A stretch of DNA of 64,000 nucleotides. Source: Collimonas arenae (GTDB lineage Bacteria; Pseudomonadota; Gammaproteobacteria; Burkholderiales; Burkholderiaceae_D). Of this stretch, positions 10,836 to 22,963 are shown piece after piece (position 1 is the stretch's first letter; every line of letters starts with the position of its first letter). Both the position numbers and the translations under genes were made by a program. The stretch covers positions 2,426,620 through 2,490,619 of the forward strand of contig NZ_CP013233.1 of NCBI RefSeq assembly GCF_001584165.1, read 5' to 3'. The notes beneath the pieces were generated by a model. The model did no database searches, was not told the origin of the DNA, and saw only the letters and a list, made by a program, of their open reading frames with translations.

Positions 10836-11463
10836 GCTACCGCTTGCCGACGAAGTCACGATCGACTTCTGGCACACCTACCCGGCCTCCTACCTTTCGC
10901 ATCATGGGCAAGATTGCTGCCATATCGCGCGAAACTGGCTGATCAACCAGGACTACAATCTCGATTCCGTCAGCGGCGACGGACAACTGCTGTCAGCCCC
11001 AAGATGGATTCCCGAACGCTACGAATGGGGTCCGACCTCATGGCCGTTGTTCTGGTGCGACGCGGTGGCGATGTACCGCCTCGATTGCGGAGCCCTGGCG
11101 GCATTTTCCCGCGAAGTCTACCTGTCGCGCGGCGTGAAGAGCGCGCCGGTGCAATTGATCCAGAGGTTGTCGACCCATGCCATCAGTCAATTGCGCAAAA
11201 TATGGCGAGACGGCCCCGGCTATCTAAACTGGCTGGCCGACGACAAAATCTACCATGAGGCGGTGGCGGTCAGCCTGGACGGTATACGGATCCAGATCTG
11301 GGACGCCACCAACGGCTGGTGGATACAACCAATGCAGACCGACGGCTATGGGGCAGTCCTCAAAGTGAAAGTGAGTCCGCTGCATCCCGATCCCCAGGAC
11401 ATTCTGTTCTGGGGCAACCGAATGCTGGTGCCGGGAACCTGGGTCGACATCTGCGCAGAATGA
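10825..11463 (+). CDS. Unrecognised 212-residue protein with a papain/transglutaminase-like Cys-His-Asp pattern
   Basis: Start ATG at 10825 lies inside the end of the upstream gene and follows GAGGGAAAAGTA, so translation is probably coupled. I do not recognise the family by name. Three elements stand out in order: a helix-start cysteine in DCGALAAFSREVYLSRG (C88), a histidine at the head of a strand in YHEAVAVSLDG (H144), and an aspartate in IQIWDAT (D160). This order and context match the catalytic triad of transglutaminase-like and papain-fold enzymes. A further CCH stands at 31-33. No signal peptide or membrane segment, so cytoplasmic. In the operon it could trim, cyclise or transfer the product of the ATP-grasp/decarboxylase fusion. 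The triad is my inference from pattern alone. Confidence 0.6.
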   Translation: MDSKLPLADEVTIDFWHTYPASYLSHHGQDCCHIARNWLINQDYNLDSVSGDGQLLSAPRWIPERYEWGPTSWPLFWCDAVAMYRLDCGALAAFSREVYLSRGVKSAPVQLIQRLSTHAISQLRKIWRDGPGYLNWLADDKIYHEAVAVSLDGIRIQIWDATNGWWIQPMQTDGYGAVLKVKVSPLHPDPQDILFWGNRMLVPGTWVDICAE

Positions 11464-11470
11464 GGTCGTC

Positions 11471-12418
11471 ATGGGCGCTGTGCGGGCGATTTTCCTCGGG
11501 ATCAGCCAAAGCATGTTTCAGCAGAACGGCTACACCGGGCTGATTTTCCTGCTCGGGGTCTTCCTCAGCTCGCCTTGGGTTGGCTTGGCGGCATTGCTGG
11601 GCGTGACGGCCAGTACCGCGACCGCATGGGCGATTGGCGCCGAGCGCCATCTTGTCTTGGTCGGCGTGTATGGCTTCAATGGCTTTTTCGCAGGTGTTGC
11701 GCTCGGCTCCATCTTCAGTCCGAGCCCGCTGCTGTGGATGGTTGTTGTCATCGCAGGCGCACTGTCGACGCTTCTGATGCATGCATTACATCGGTTATTG
11801 GGACGCATCCAGCTTCCCGCGCTAAGCGCCCCTTTTGTCTGTGTGCTATGGCTAATTCTGTTCTCCGTCATACATGTGGGCCGCCTCGCTTACGCGCAAG
11901 GTCCAGTGGCGGGAGTCAGCGGCCATTTGCTGTCGGATACGACGCTGGCATGGGCCGGCCAGTTTACGAACAGGCAAGATATCGCCGGCCTGCTCCTGAA
12001 CGGGACCCTGCGTGGGGTTAGCCAGATTTTCTATCAGGACGACCTGATTGCCGGTCTCATCTTCCTGCTGGGACTGTCTGTCAGCACGACGCGCGCTGCA
12101 ATGGTGGCGGCAGCAGGTTCGTTCACGGGCGCGCTGACTGCGCTGCTCATCGGTGCGCCCGATCTGGCAATCTTCCACGGCATATACGGCTTCAATTCCG
12201 TACTCAGCGCCCTCGCCGTGATAACGCTGAGCCAGAAACCTGGCTGGCGGGCCATCGCTATGGCTCTCTTGTGTGCGGCTTTTGCGGCAATCGCCACCAG
12301 CGTCATGATTCCACTGTCGCAATCGGCGGGATTGCCGGCGCTAAGTGCGCCGTTCTGCGTGGCCTCGTGGATGTTCCTGCTGGCGTTGCGGAGGCGCCAT
12401 TCCAGCCAGGCCGGGTGA
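11471..12418 (+). CDS. Urea transporter (UT/SLC14 family)
   Basis: 315 residues, about ten hydrophobic segments. It begins 7 bases after the previous stop with GAGG before the ATG. The protein is an internal duplication, and each half carries the family signature LPALSAPF (near residues 115 and 285), which lines the urea-selective pore. Bacterial relatives are urea or amide channels in the inner membrane, usually beside urease or amidase genes. Here no urease lies near; instead it is the third gene of the ATP-grasp/decarboxylase operon. That context suggests urea, a guanidine breakdown product or a small amide is a by-product or feedstock of the pathway. It ends 8 bases from the convergent mgtA stop. 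Confidence 0.85.
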   Translation: MGAVRAIFLGISQSMFQQNGYTGLIFLLGVFLSSPWVGLAALLGVTASTATAWAIGAERHLVLVGVYGFNGFFAGVALGSIFSPSPLLWMVVVIAGALSTLLMHALHRLLGRIQLPALSAPFVCVLWLILFSVIHVGRLAYAQGPVAGVSGHLLSDTTLAWAGQFTNRQDIAGLLLNGTLRGVSQIFYQDDLIAGLIFLLGLSVSTTRAAMVAAAGSFTGALTALLIGAPDLAIFHGIYGFNSVLSALAVITLSQKPGWRAIAMALLCAAFAAIATSVMIPLSQSAGLPALSAPFCVASWMFLLALRRRHSSQAG

Positions 12419-12426
12419 CCGCGCCG

Positions 12427-15189
12427 TCACCAGCCATAACGTCGCGCATAAAAACCCTTCATCGCCTGCGTCAGCAGCATGTAGCCCAGCAATATCAACA
12501 GCAGCCAGCCAAAATAACTGAGCGGCAGGGCCTGCAACTTGAAGTATTCGGCGAATGGCCCCATCGGCAGGAACACACCGACAGTCATGATCGTCGCGGT
12601 AGTGATGAGCAGCGGCCAGGAGGCCCGGCTTTGCAGGAACGGGATTTTGCGGGTCCGTATCATGTGTACGATCAGCGTCTGCGTCAGCAAACCCTCGACA
12701 AACCAGCCTGATTGAAACAGCGTCTGCGTTTCTGGCGTATTGGCTCGGAAGACGTACCACATCAGGGCAAATGTCGCGATATCGAACACCGAGCTCATTG
12801 GTCCGAAAAAAATCATGAAGCGACCGATCGCGCCGGAATTCCAGCGTTGCGGTTTAGCCAGCAATTCGGCATCGACATTGTCCAGCGGGATCGCCACCTG
12901 GGAGAAATCGTAAAGCAGATTCTGCACCAGCAATTGCAGCGGCAGCATCGGCAAGAACGGCAGAAAAACGCTGGCCAGCAACACTGAAAACACATTGCCG
13001 AAATTGGAGCTGGCCGACATTTTCGTGTATTTGAGCATGTTGGCGAAAGTCTTGCGCCCTTCCATGACGCCCTGCTCCAGCACCAGCAAGCTCTTCTCCA
13101 ACAGGATGATGTCGGCGGCCTCTTTCGCAATATCGACGGCCGAATCGACCGAGATGCCAATATCGGCGGCGCGCAATGCCGGCGCATCATTGATGCCATC
13201 GCCAAGAAAGCCGACAATATGATCGCCATGCCGCAATGCCCTGACGATCCGTTCCTTGTGCAAGGGTGTGAGTTTGGCAAATACGTCGTAGCGTTCCACG
13301 GCAACCGCCAGCTCGGCATCCGACATGGCCTCCACCTGGGCGCCAAGCAGGATCGCATCGCAAGTCAGCCCGACTTCGCGGCAGACCTTGGCCGTGACCT
13401 TGTCGTTGTCGCCAGTCAAGACCTTGACCCGGACACCATGCTTCTGCAAGGCTTCAATTGCCGGCGCCGTCGATTCTTTCGGCGGATCCAGAAAGGCGAT
13501 GTAACCGAACAGCGTCAGCCCTGCCTCGTCAACTACGTCGTAACTCTCTTTGTCCGGCCTGCACTCGCGGGCGGCAACTGCTACCACACGCAGTCCCTCT
13601 TCATTGAGCGCCGCAGTCACAGTGCGGATCTCATCGAGCAATTCCGGCGTCAGCTCGGCACTGGCGTCGTGCATGTCGACACGGCTGCATACCGACAGAA
13701 TTTCATCGACGGCTCCCTTGCAAATCAGGAAATGGCGATCTTCGTTTTCGGCAACGATCACCGACATTCGGCGCCGTTGAAAATCAAATGGAATCTCATC
13801 GATTTTCCGGTAACGGCGAGCAACGTTCAATTTGCTCTGTAACTCGGCATGCTCCAGCACCGCAACGTCCAGCAGGTTCTTCAGTCCGGTCTGATGATAG
13901 CTGTTGAGATAGGCATACTCCAGCACCTTGTCCGACGGCGTACCGTAGATGTCCGTATGGCGCTCAAGGAAAATCCGGTCCTGCGTCAGCGTGCCGGTCT
14001 TGTCGGTGCACAGCACGTTCATGGCGCCAAAGTTCTGGATCGCATCGAGCCGCTTGACGATCACTTTTTTCTGCGACAGGTAGATCGCGCCTTTGGCCAG
14101 TGTAGCGGTGACGATCATCAACAGCATCTCCGGCGTCAGCCCGACTGCAATCGACAGTGCGAACAGAGACGCGCTCCACCAGTCGTGCTTGGTAAAGCCA
14201 TTGATCAGCAGCACAATCGGCACCATCACCAGCATGAAGCGGATCAACAGCCAGCTGACTTCATTGACGCCGCGCTGGAAAGCAGTGGGCGAGCGATCGG
14301 TCTTCAGAACCCGTTCGGCCAGCATGCCGAAATAGGTGTTCTTGCCGGTATTGACGATCACCGCGGTCGCCGCGCCGCTGACGACATTAGTGCCCATGAA
14401 ACACAGATTATCCAGGTCCAGCGGATTCGACGTCGCCGGATTCACCTGTTGTGCGAACTTCTCGACCGGCAGCGATTCGCCGGTCATGGCAGCCTGGCTG
14501 ACGAACAAATGCTTGGCCGACAGCAGCCGAACGTCGGCCGGAATCATGTCGCCGGCAGACAGCGCGATGATGTCCCCTGGCACCAATCGGCTGATTGGAA
14601 TCTCGACTTTATGGACCTGATGCTGCTGTTCCGGCAAATTGAAATATTCGCGGCTCTTTCCCAGCACGGCCTCAGTGATGCTGCGCCGAAGTACTGTGGC
14701 GGTGTTGCTGACCATCGACTTGAGCTTTTCCGCCGCCTTATTGGAGCGGGTCTCCTGCAGGAATCGGATCAATGTGCCAAGCGCCACCATGGAGCCGATG
14801 ACAACGGCGCCCATGGGATCGTCGGTGAAATAGCTGACTGTCGCCAGGAAGGTCAGCAGGAGGCTGAACGGGTTCCGGTAGCAATGCCACAGATGGGTCC
14901 ACCAGCGCTGTGCTTTCCCCTGGCCGATCTCATTAAGTCCGACATCCTGGCGGATCTTGTCAGCCTGCGATTCCGTCAGGCCGTTTGCATGTGTCCCAAG
15001 CGAGGCAATCAGCCCATCAACCGGTGTATTTGATACGGAAACCAGCTGCTTGGCCAATGTTGACGCCAGCGTATTGTCCGCTCCGGGACGCTTTCCGATA
15101 TCGAAAAAGGCCAGGCGCTGGAAATGCCGCTCAAGGCCATGGGTTCGGACAAATGTGCTGAAAGCTTCCTGAAGCATTGAAATAGTCAT
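12427..15189 (-). CDS. mgtA: Magnesium-translocating P-type ATPase (MgtA/MgtB type)
   Basis: 920-residue P3B-type ATPase importing Mg2+ across the inner membrane, matching family length. The phosphorylation motif DKTGTLT places the catalytic aspartate near residue 396; the phosphatase TGE motif (AAMTGESLPVEK) lies earlier and the hinge GDGINDAPALR near 660. Ten membrane segments are expected; the C-terminal bundle is evident. An in-frame ATG at 15177 is an alternative start, and neither has a strong ribosome binding site. It is divergent from a PTS IIA-type gene across a 227-bp A/T-rich spacer that must hold both promoters. No mgtC or phoPQ lies nearby. No known Mg2+ leader riboswitch was recognised. 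Confidence 0.92.
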   Translation of the reverse strand: MTISMLQEAFSTFVRTHGLERHFQRLAFFDIGKRPGADNTLASTLAKQLVSVSNTPVDGLIASLGTHANGLTESQADKIRQDVGLNEIGQGKAQRWWTHLWHCYRNPFSLLLTFLATVSYFTDDPMGAVVIGSMVALGTLIRFLQETRSNKAAEKLKSMVSNTATVLRRSITEAVLGKSREYFNLPEQQHQVHKVEIPISRLVPGDIIALSAGDMIPADVRLLSAKHLFVSQAAMTGESLPVEKFAQQVNPATSNPLDLDNLCFMGTNVVSGAATAVIVNTGKNTYFGMLAERVLKTDRSPTAFQRGVNEVSWLLIRFMLVMVPIVLLINGFTKHDWWSASLFALSIAVGLTPEMLLMIVTATLAKGAIYLSQKKVIVKRLDAIQNFGAMNVLCTDKTGTLTQDRIFLERHTDIYGTPSDKVLEYAYLNSYHQTGLKNLLDVAVLEHAELQSKLNVARRYRKIDEIPFDFQRRRMSVIVAENEDRHFLICKGAVDEILSVCSRVDMHDASAELTPELLDEIRTVTAALNEEGLRVVAVAARECRPDKESYDVVDEAGLTLFGYIAFLDPPKESTAPAIEALQKHGVRVKVLTGDNDKVTAKVCREVGLTCDAILLGAQVEAMSDAELAVAVERYDVFAKLTPLHKERIVRALRHGDHIVGFLGDGINDAPALRAADIGISVDSAVDIAKEAADIILLEKSLLVLEQGVMEGRKTFANMLKYTKMSASSNFGNVFSVLLASVFLPFLPMLPLQLLVQNLLYDFSQVAIPLDNVDAELLAKPQRWNSGAIGRFMIFFGPMSSVFDIATFALMWYVFRANTPETQTLFQSGWFVEGLLTQTLIVHMIRTRKIPFLQSRASWPLLITTATIMTVGVFLPMGPFAEYFKLQALPLSYFGWLLLILLGYMLLTQAMKGFYARRYGW

Positions 15190-15416
15190 CTGGCGAATCT
15201 TGTGCGTCGACGACCGGCATGGCCAGCCGCCGGGGTAAATGGATGTTGAAAATACCAGTTGCCAGATTACACATTCGCATATAAAAAAATCGTAAAGAAT
15301 GTCGATCTATTGGAATCACCGCATAAAAATTTACGAAATCTTTATACAAAAACGGATATTGTTTGCGGAAAGACGGGCCAGTTATTGGTCAATTTTCAAG
15401 CAGGAAGGTAGTTGCA

Positions 15417-15920
15417 ATGCATGCCGAAAAATTAGTGCAGCAAGATTTTCTGAAGAGTTCGTTTGCGAAATTCCTTTTCCCCGAAAATATCCGGTTGGAT
15501 GTGGATGCTTCCAGCAAGGCAGAGGTGTTTGCGCTGATCGCAGCGACCTTCGAACGCGAGCATCAACTGAACTCTGCGCAAATCTGCCAGGGGCTGCTGG
15601 CGCGTGAAAAACTGGAATCCACCGCCCTTGGCTGCGGCGTCGCGCTTCCCCATGCGCAAATCGCCGGCCTGGGGGCGCCCATGATGGGATTCATACGCAC
15701 CCGCTCGCCGATCGCTTTCGACGCGCCGGATGGCCAGCCGGTTTCAGCGATATTGGTGCTTTTGGTGCCCGCAAAAGGCTCGCAGGAATATCTACAGCTC
15801 CTCGCCGAGATTGCCGATGCCTTGTGCGACGAAAGATTTCGCGACGATCTGAATGCCGCCAGCGACCAGTACGCCGCGTGGGAGTTGTTTGTCCGTTGGC
15901 GACCGACGTATGTGCATTGA
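15417..15920 (+). CDS. PTS IIA domain protein, fructose/nitrogen (PtsN-like) type
   Basis: 167-residue stand-alone EIIA of the fructose/Ntr family. The ATG at 15417 is preceded by GGAAGG with 8-base spacing, so the longer open frame is not used. The phosphorylated histidine lies in GVALPHAQ. No rpoN, hpf or kinase gene adjoins it, so this is probably a paralogue rather than the main nitrogen-PTS ptsN. Its position divergent from a Mg2+ ATPase gene hints at a role in cation homeostasis, since IIA-Ntr proteins control K+ transport in enterobacteria; that link is inference. Confidence 0.8.
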   Translation: MHAEKLVQQDFLKSSFAKFLFPENIRLDVDASSKAEVFALIAATFEREHQLNSAQICQGLLAREKLESTALGCGVALPHAQIAGLGAPMMGFIRTRSPIAFDAPDGQPVSAILVLLVPAKGSQEYLQLLAEIADALCDERFRDDLNAASDQYAAWELFVRWRPTYVH

Positions 15921-15958
15921 TATACTCGCGAACCGTATTCAGATAACGCAACCACCCG

Positions 15959-16024
15959 CGTCATCCCCGCGAACGTGGGGATCTATTTTGCGTAACGTGG
16001 ATTCCTGTGTTCGTGGGAATGACG
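15959..16024. repeat. Short interspersed palindromic element
   Basis: A composite inverted repeat: outer arms CGTCAT / ATGACG (15959-15964, 16019-16024), with inner half-palindromes CCCCGCGAACGTGGGG and TTCGTGGGA. This CGTCATCCCCGCGAACG type of element is scattered in many proteobacterial genomes. It sits 40 bases after the PTS IIA stop and may end its transcript. Confidence 0.6.
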
Positions 16025-16110
16025 GATGCTATTCTGGGCGTCTGCTTCAAAAAGCGAAGATTTCAACTTCACCTCTGCATACCTAACCACTTACCACAAA
16101 TCTCACAAAT

Positions 16111-16142
16111 AAAAATGCCGCTCAGCCTTGACTGAACGGCAT
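16111..16142 (-). terminator. Intrinsic terminator of the molybdenum hydroxylase operon
   Basis: Stem ATGCCG(C)TCAG / CTGA(A)CGGCAT with a short loop, followed on the minus strand by TTTTT. It lies about 65 bases past the stop of the minus-strand gene ending at 16207. Confidence 0.75.
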
Positions 16143-16206
16143 CGCCACAACACTGCAGGCTTTTGGCTTTCTGTATTTCTTCGGTATCTGCAACACCCTC
16201 AAACCA

Positions 16207-18336
16207 TCACGCCGTCTTGATATTTTCCGGCGTCAGCGGCATCTTGCGCACCCGTTTCCCGGTTGCAGCAAATACAGCGTTCGCCACCGCCGGACCGATC
16301 AACGCTGTGGCAGGCTCGCCGATACCACCTGGTTTTTCGGTGCTGGCGACCAGTGTCACGTCGATTTTCGGCATCTCATTCATCCGCACCACCGGATAAT
16401 CGCCGAAGTTGGATTGCTGGACACGCCCTTTCTCCAGCGTGATCTGGCCGCCCAGCGCCGCCGACAAACCAAAGGCGATGCTCGACTGCAGTTGCGCCTC
16501 GACCGTATCCGGGTTAACCATATGGCCAAGGTCGGCAACGACAACCACCCGATGCACCTTGATCTCGTTATCGTCATGCATCGAAATCTCGGCCACTTGC
16601 GCCATATAGGTGTCGTACCCTTCCATCAGGGCGATGCCGCGGAAATGGCCGCTTGGTAGCGGCGTGCCCCAGCCGGCCTTCTGCGCCGCCTGTTTCAGCA
16701 CGTTGGCAAAACGCGGCTGCTGGTCCAGCAGCGACAGCCGGAACGCATACGGATCCTTGCCAGCAGCAGCGGCCATCTCGTCGATGAAGCTTTCATTGGC
16801 GAATGCGTTCAGCGCATGACTGACCGAGCGCCAGTAGCCGGCGCGCAAACCAGTATCGTGAATCACCAGGTCCTGGGTCATGTTGGGAATACCATAGCCG
16901 ACCACCGAGGCCTCGGCCATGAACGGATCAAGCGTGTCCTTCGGCAGTCCGAAGGCACGCTGGGTGACCGACTGCGAGGTCAGCTGGAAGGTCAACGCTA
17001 CCGGCTTGCCATCGGCATCAAGCCCACCTGCCATGCGATGCAAGGCCATCGGCCGATAGAAATCGTGGGTGGTATCGTCTTCCCGCGTCCACACCAGCTT
17101 GACCGGTTTGCCGACCGCTTTTGAAATCTGCGCCGCCTGGACAATGAAATCGACTTCCAGTCGTCGTCCGAAACCTCCGCCAAGAAAGGTAGTCTGCACA
17201 TCCACGTCTTCCGGCTTGATGCCCAGCGCTTTCGCCACATTACCCTGAGCACCCTGCTGGAACTGGGTCGAACCGATGACTCGGCACTTGCCGTCCTTGA
17301 AATCGGCGGTAAAGTTCTGTGGCTCCAGCGTCGCATGCGCCAGCAACTGCGACTGGTATTCAACCTTGAGAACCTTGGCGGCACCTTGCATGGCCTTGGC
17401 GGCATCGCCGGTTTTCTTGATGTTGATGATCTTGGCGTTCTTTTCTGCAGCGCGGATGCCATCCATCATCGTCGCATTGTCGATCTTGGCCACCGGCCCT
17501 TCGTCCCATTGCACTTTCAGTTGCTCACGCGCTTTTTTCGCGCGCCAATAACTGTTGGCCGCCACCGCCACGCCATCGTCAATCTGCACCACATCGATGA
17601 CACCCGGCATTGCACGCGCCTTCGACGCATCAAAACTGAGCACCTTGCCGCCGATGACCGGACATTGTTCAAGCGACGCGTAAACCATGCCGGGCAATTT
17701 GACGTCGATGCCATAGACCGCGCTGCCGTTGACCTTGGATGGCGTATCGAGACGTTTTGTGGCCTTGCCGACAATCTTGAAATCCTTCGGATCCTTCAGC
17801 TGCACATCTTTTGGCACCGGCAACTTCGACGCCGCTTCGGCCAGCGCGCCAAAACTGGCTTTCTTGCCATTGGGGCCGTACACCATGCCGTTTTCGACCC
17901 GCAAGGCAGCCGGATCGACATGCCATTTGCTGGCGGCGGCACTGACCAGCATGATCCTGGCCTGGGCGCCACCGATACGCAGTTTTTCCCAGCCGTCGCG
18001 TATGGAAGTCGAGCCGCCGGTGATTTGCGCACCCAGCAATGCATTGGTGTAGACCGCATTGGGCGGGGCAATGGCCACCTTTACCTTGTGTACGTCGACG
18101 CCGAGTTCTTCTGCAATCAGCATCGGCAGTGCGGTATACACGCCCTGTCCCATTTCGGAACGCGCCGAGATTAATGTAATGGTGTTGTCGTCGGCAATAT
18201 GCACCCAGGCATTCGGCGTATAGATCGTGCCGGCTGCCAGTGCTTCATCCATGAAACCGGGCAGCATGATACCCAACGTCAGTCCGCCGCCTGCCAATGC
18301 GGAAGATTTCAGGAAATCGCGTCGTGTGGTGGTCAT
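16207..18336 (-). CDS. Molybdenum hydroxylase large subunit (isoquinoline 1-oxidoreductase beta-like, xanthine dehydrogenase family)
   Basis: 709 residues from the ATG at 18336, preceded by GAGGAG at good spacing. The start is confirmed by an immediate twin-arginine signal (MTTTRRDFLKSSALAGG), so the folded cofactor-loaded enzyme is exported by Tat. The remainder is an aldehyde-oxidase/xanthine-dehydrogenase molybdopterin-binding domain in the two-half arrangement typical of IorB-type subunits. It forms a pair with the 2Fe-2S subunit encoded 11 bases upstream. Such enzymes hydroxylate N-heterocycles or oxidise aldehydes in the periplasm, often passing electrons to a cytochrome c; no cytochrome gene is present here. 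Substrate unknown. Confidence 0.88.
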   Translation of the reverse strand: MTTTRRDFLKSSALAGGGLTLGIMLPGFMDEALAAGTIYTPNAWVHIADDNTITLISARSEMGQGVYTALPMLIAEELGVDVHKVKVAIAPPNAVYTNALLGAQITGGSTSIRDGWEKLRIGGAQARIMLVSAAASKWHVDPAALRVENGMVYGPNGKKASFGALAEAASKLPVPKDVQLKDPKDFKIVGKATKRLDTPSKVNGSAVYGIDVKLPGMVYASLEQCPVIGGKVLSFDASKARAMPGVIDVVQIDDGVAVAANSYWRAKKAREQLKVQWDEGPVAKIDNATMMDGIRAAEKNAKIINIKKTGDAAKAMQGAAKVLKVEYQSQLLAHATLEPQNFTADFKDGKCRVIGSTQFQQGAQGNVAKALGIKPEDVDVQTTFLGGGFGRRLEVDFIVQAAQISKAVGKPVKLVWTREDDTTHDFYRPMALHRMAGGLDADGKPVALTFQLTSQSVTQRAFGLPKDTLDPFMAEASVVGYGIPNMTQDLVIHDTGLRAGYWRSVSHALNAFANESFIDEMAAAAGKDPYAFRLSLLDQQPRFANVLKQAAQKAGWGTPLPSGHFRGIALMEGYDTYMAQVAEISMHDDNEIKVHRVVVVADLGHMVNPDTVEAQLQSSIAFGLSAALGGQITLEKGRVQQSNFGDYPVVRMNEMPKIDVTLVASTEKPGGIGEPATALIGPAVANAVFAATGKRVRKMPLTPENIKTA

Positions 18337-18347
18337 CTTGAATCTCC

Positions 18348-18815
18348 TCAAGCCTTGTTGCGCATTTCCGCAGCGGCGCTCTTGATCGCAGCGCGGATAC
18401 GGTTGTAAGTGCCGCAACGGCAGATATTGCCGCTCATCGCATTCTCGATGTCGGCGTCGCTCGGATTCTTGTTGGTGGCCAGCAGCGCCGCAGCGCTCAT
18501 CAACTGGCCGGACTGGCAATAGCCACATTGCGGCACATCATGCGCGATCCAGGCTTTCTGCAGCGGATGCGAATTATCCTTGGACAGCGACTCGATGGTT
18601 GACACTTTCTTCGACGCCACCGCTGAAACCGGCGTCTGGCACGAACGGATCGGCTGCCCGTCCAGATGCACCGTGCAGGCGCCACACAGTGCCACACCGC
18701 AACCAAATTTGGTGCCGGTCAGGCCAATCTCATCACGAATCACCCACAACAGCGGCGTATCGGGTTCCGCTTCCACTGAAACCGTCTTGCCATTCAGGTT
18801 AAAGACTGTTGACAT
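18348..18815 (-). CDS. Molybdenum hydroxylase 2Fe-2S subunit (IorA-like)
   Basis: 155 residues. ATG at 18815 follows AGAGGGG; the open frame extends upstream without signals. Two iron-sulfur domains are clear: a plant-type ferredoxin cluster ([15 protein letters not shown]) and the alpha-helical cluster (CGYCQSGQ and [12 protein letters not shown]). It is the electron-transfer partner of the molybdopterin subunit directly downstream and is probably carried out by Tat as a passenger, since it has no signal of its own. Confidence 0.9.
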   Translation of the reverse strand: MSTVFNLNGKTVSVEAEPDTPLLWVIRDEIGLTGTKFGCGVALCGACTVHLDGQPIRSCQTPVSAVASKKVSTIESLSKDNSHPLQKAWIAHDVPQCGYCQSGQLMSAAALLATNKNPSDADIENAMSGNICRCGTYNRIRAAIKSAAAEMRNKA

Positions 18816-19285
18816 GTTTATCCCCTCTGTTTGGACTGGCTGGCTGAATCTGCTGGCTTCATCCGTTCCGGAGCACACACCGTCCCCAACGAAGCCAATC
18901 ATTAGCTGCACCGCAGCAAAAATCGCAGCTGAATGAATCCCGATAATTTGCACCTAAACCCAATATATTGATAGCTTATTTTTATCGATACTGCATCTTT
19001 TTTTTTGCTTTTTTCCGGTCTTTTGCAAGTCAAATCCAAACACGCTTCCTAAACGCAGTTTATCCATTCAAATGAAAATCGTAGGTTTGATTGGCGTATC
19101 AATCCGCTCCGCCATGCTTGTAATTTCGGCAAATTGGCTTTCCGTGTCACGGACATGAAATATTTCTGCACTATCGCCGCTCGCGGTTCCGTAGCAATAC
19201 TCATCGTCCAACAGAGGAAACCAAGTGTCCATCTGTATGACAGCAAATATGATTACTACTACACAACAGCGCCAAAAGTGCCAGA
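18816..19285. other. 470-bp intergenic region, no gene recognised
   Basis: Upstream spacer of the hydroxylase operon. It is A/T-rich, with a poly-T stretch near 19000, and must hold that operon's promoter. Around 19150 a short plus-strand reading MKYFCTIAARGS resembles the beginning of a LysR helix-turn-helix, but similarity is lost within 20 residues. No other gene seen. Confidence 0.5.
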
Positions 19286-20544
19286 CTACTCGACGAACAG
19301 CAATGCCGGCGCCTCCATGTAGCCGCGCAGCGCCTGGACGAAACCTGCGGCATACTGGCCATCGATGACGCGATGGTCGAACGACGATGACAGGTTCATC
19401 ATCTTGCGCGCCACCACTGCCCCGTCGCGGATCACCGGCCGCTCGATGATACGGTTGACGCCGACAATCGCCACTTCAGGATAGTTGATTACCGGCGTCG
19501 ATACCAAGCCCCCCAAGGCGCCCAGGCTAGTGATGGTGATGGTCGACCCTGACAGTTCAGCGCGCACAGCTTGGCCGGCCCGCGCCGCAGCTGCCAAGCG
19601 CGCAATTTCGGCGGCACAGGACCAAGGATCGCGCGCCTCGGCATGGCGCAATACCGGTACCATCAGACCAGCATCGGTCTGGGTGGCGATGCCAATGTGG
19701 GCCGCTCCGTAGCGCGTCATTACGCCCTTCTCATCATCGAAACGCGCATTGCAATGGGGATAATCGCGCAACGCCAGCACTATCGCGCGTACCAGTAGCG
19801 GCAGCATGGTCAGATGGCCACGCGTTGCGCCCCACTTGGCGTTCAGTTGCGCCCGTAGCGTTTCAAATTGGGTGACATCACACTCTTCGACATAGGTGAA
19901 GTGCGGGATGTGACGCTTCGATTCCTGCATCTTCTCCGCAATCTTGCGTCGCAGGCCGATCAACGGCAGCGATTCCTCATTCTGCCCTTCGACATAGCGG
20001 CCGCCGCTGGAATGACTTGTCGATGGAACGCCGCTATGCGTGACATAAGCATCCAGATCCTCATGCGTAACGTGGCCATCGATGCCACTTGCCGGCACAT
20101 CCTGCAATCCGATGCCAAGCTGCCGGGCGCGCCGCCTGACCGCCGGCGAAGCGGTAACCGGGACGTTGGCGTGTTTCACTGCATGCAAGGCCGCTGCGTC
20201 CGACATCGCCTTGATTTGGCCGCCTGGCGATGTTGGCGGCGGCGCCGACGCCGCTTCCGCGATGGCGGCAACCGGCGGCGCCGCTGAAACGCTTTCGCCG
20301 GCACTGTCATCCATGTCAATCCTTATCAATTCACCGCCCACCGCCATCACCTGCCCCGGCACGCCACCCAGCGCCAACACCGTGCCATGCACCGGCGATG
20401 GGATTTCCACAGTCGCCTTGTCGGTCATCACATCGGCCAGCACCTGATCCTCGATCACGCGCTCACCCAATGCGACACGCCAGGCCACCAATTCGACCTC
20501 AGCAATCCCTTCGCCGATATCCGGCATCTTGATGACATGGACGC

Positions 20545-20548
<4 letters not shown>
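19286..20548 (-). CDS. bkdB: Branched-chain 2-oxoacid dehydrogenase E2 (dihydrolipoyl acyltransferase)
   Basis: 420 residues. Lipoyl domain at 1-75 with the lipoylated lysine in TDKATVEI (K44); an E1/E3-binding domain around 130-165 (SPAVRRRARQLG); a catalytic acyltransferase domain to the C-terminus with SSFDHRVIDG carrying the active-site histidine. It transfers branched acyl groups to CoA in valine, leucine and isoleucine breakdown. The start is set by an ATGA overlap of 4 bases with the upstream E1 beta stop. It is the last gene of the operon; the E3 gene (lpdV) usual in pseudomonads is not here, so E3 must come from elsewhere. Confidence 0.92.
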
Positions 20549-22889
<2,341 letters not shown>

Positions 22890-22963
22890 TTAGCAAACTT
22901 TCGGGTTGGCGTGCTTCAGGCACTCCTTGCCGTGCCAACGGCTGACTGTGCAAGGGCGTCAGG

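Noticed and set aside
19134..19322. Short plus-strand ORF whose beginning resembles a LysR helix-turn-helix
   Set aside because: Similarity covers under 20 residues, no ribosome binding site, and it runs into the next gene; at best a remnant.
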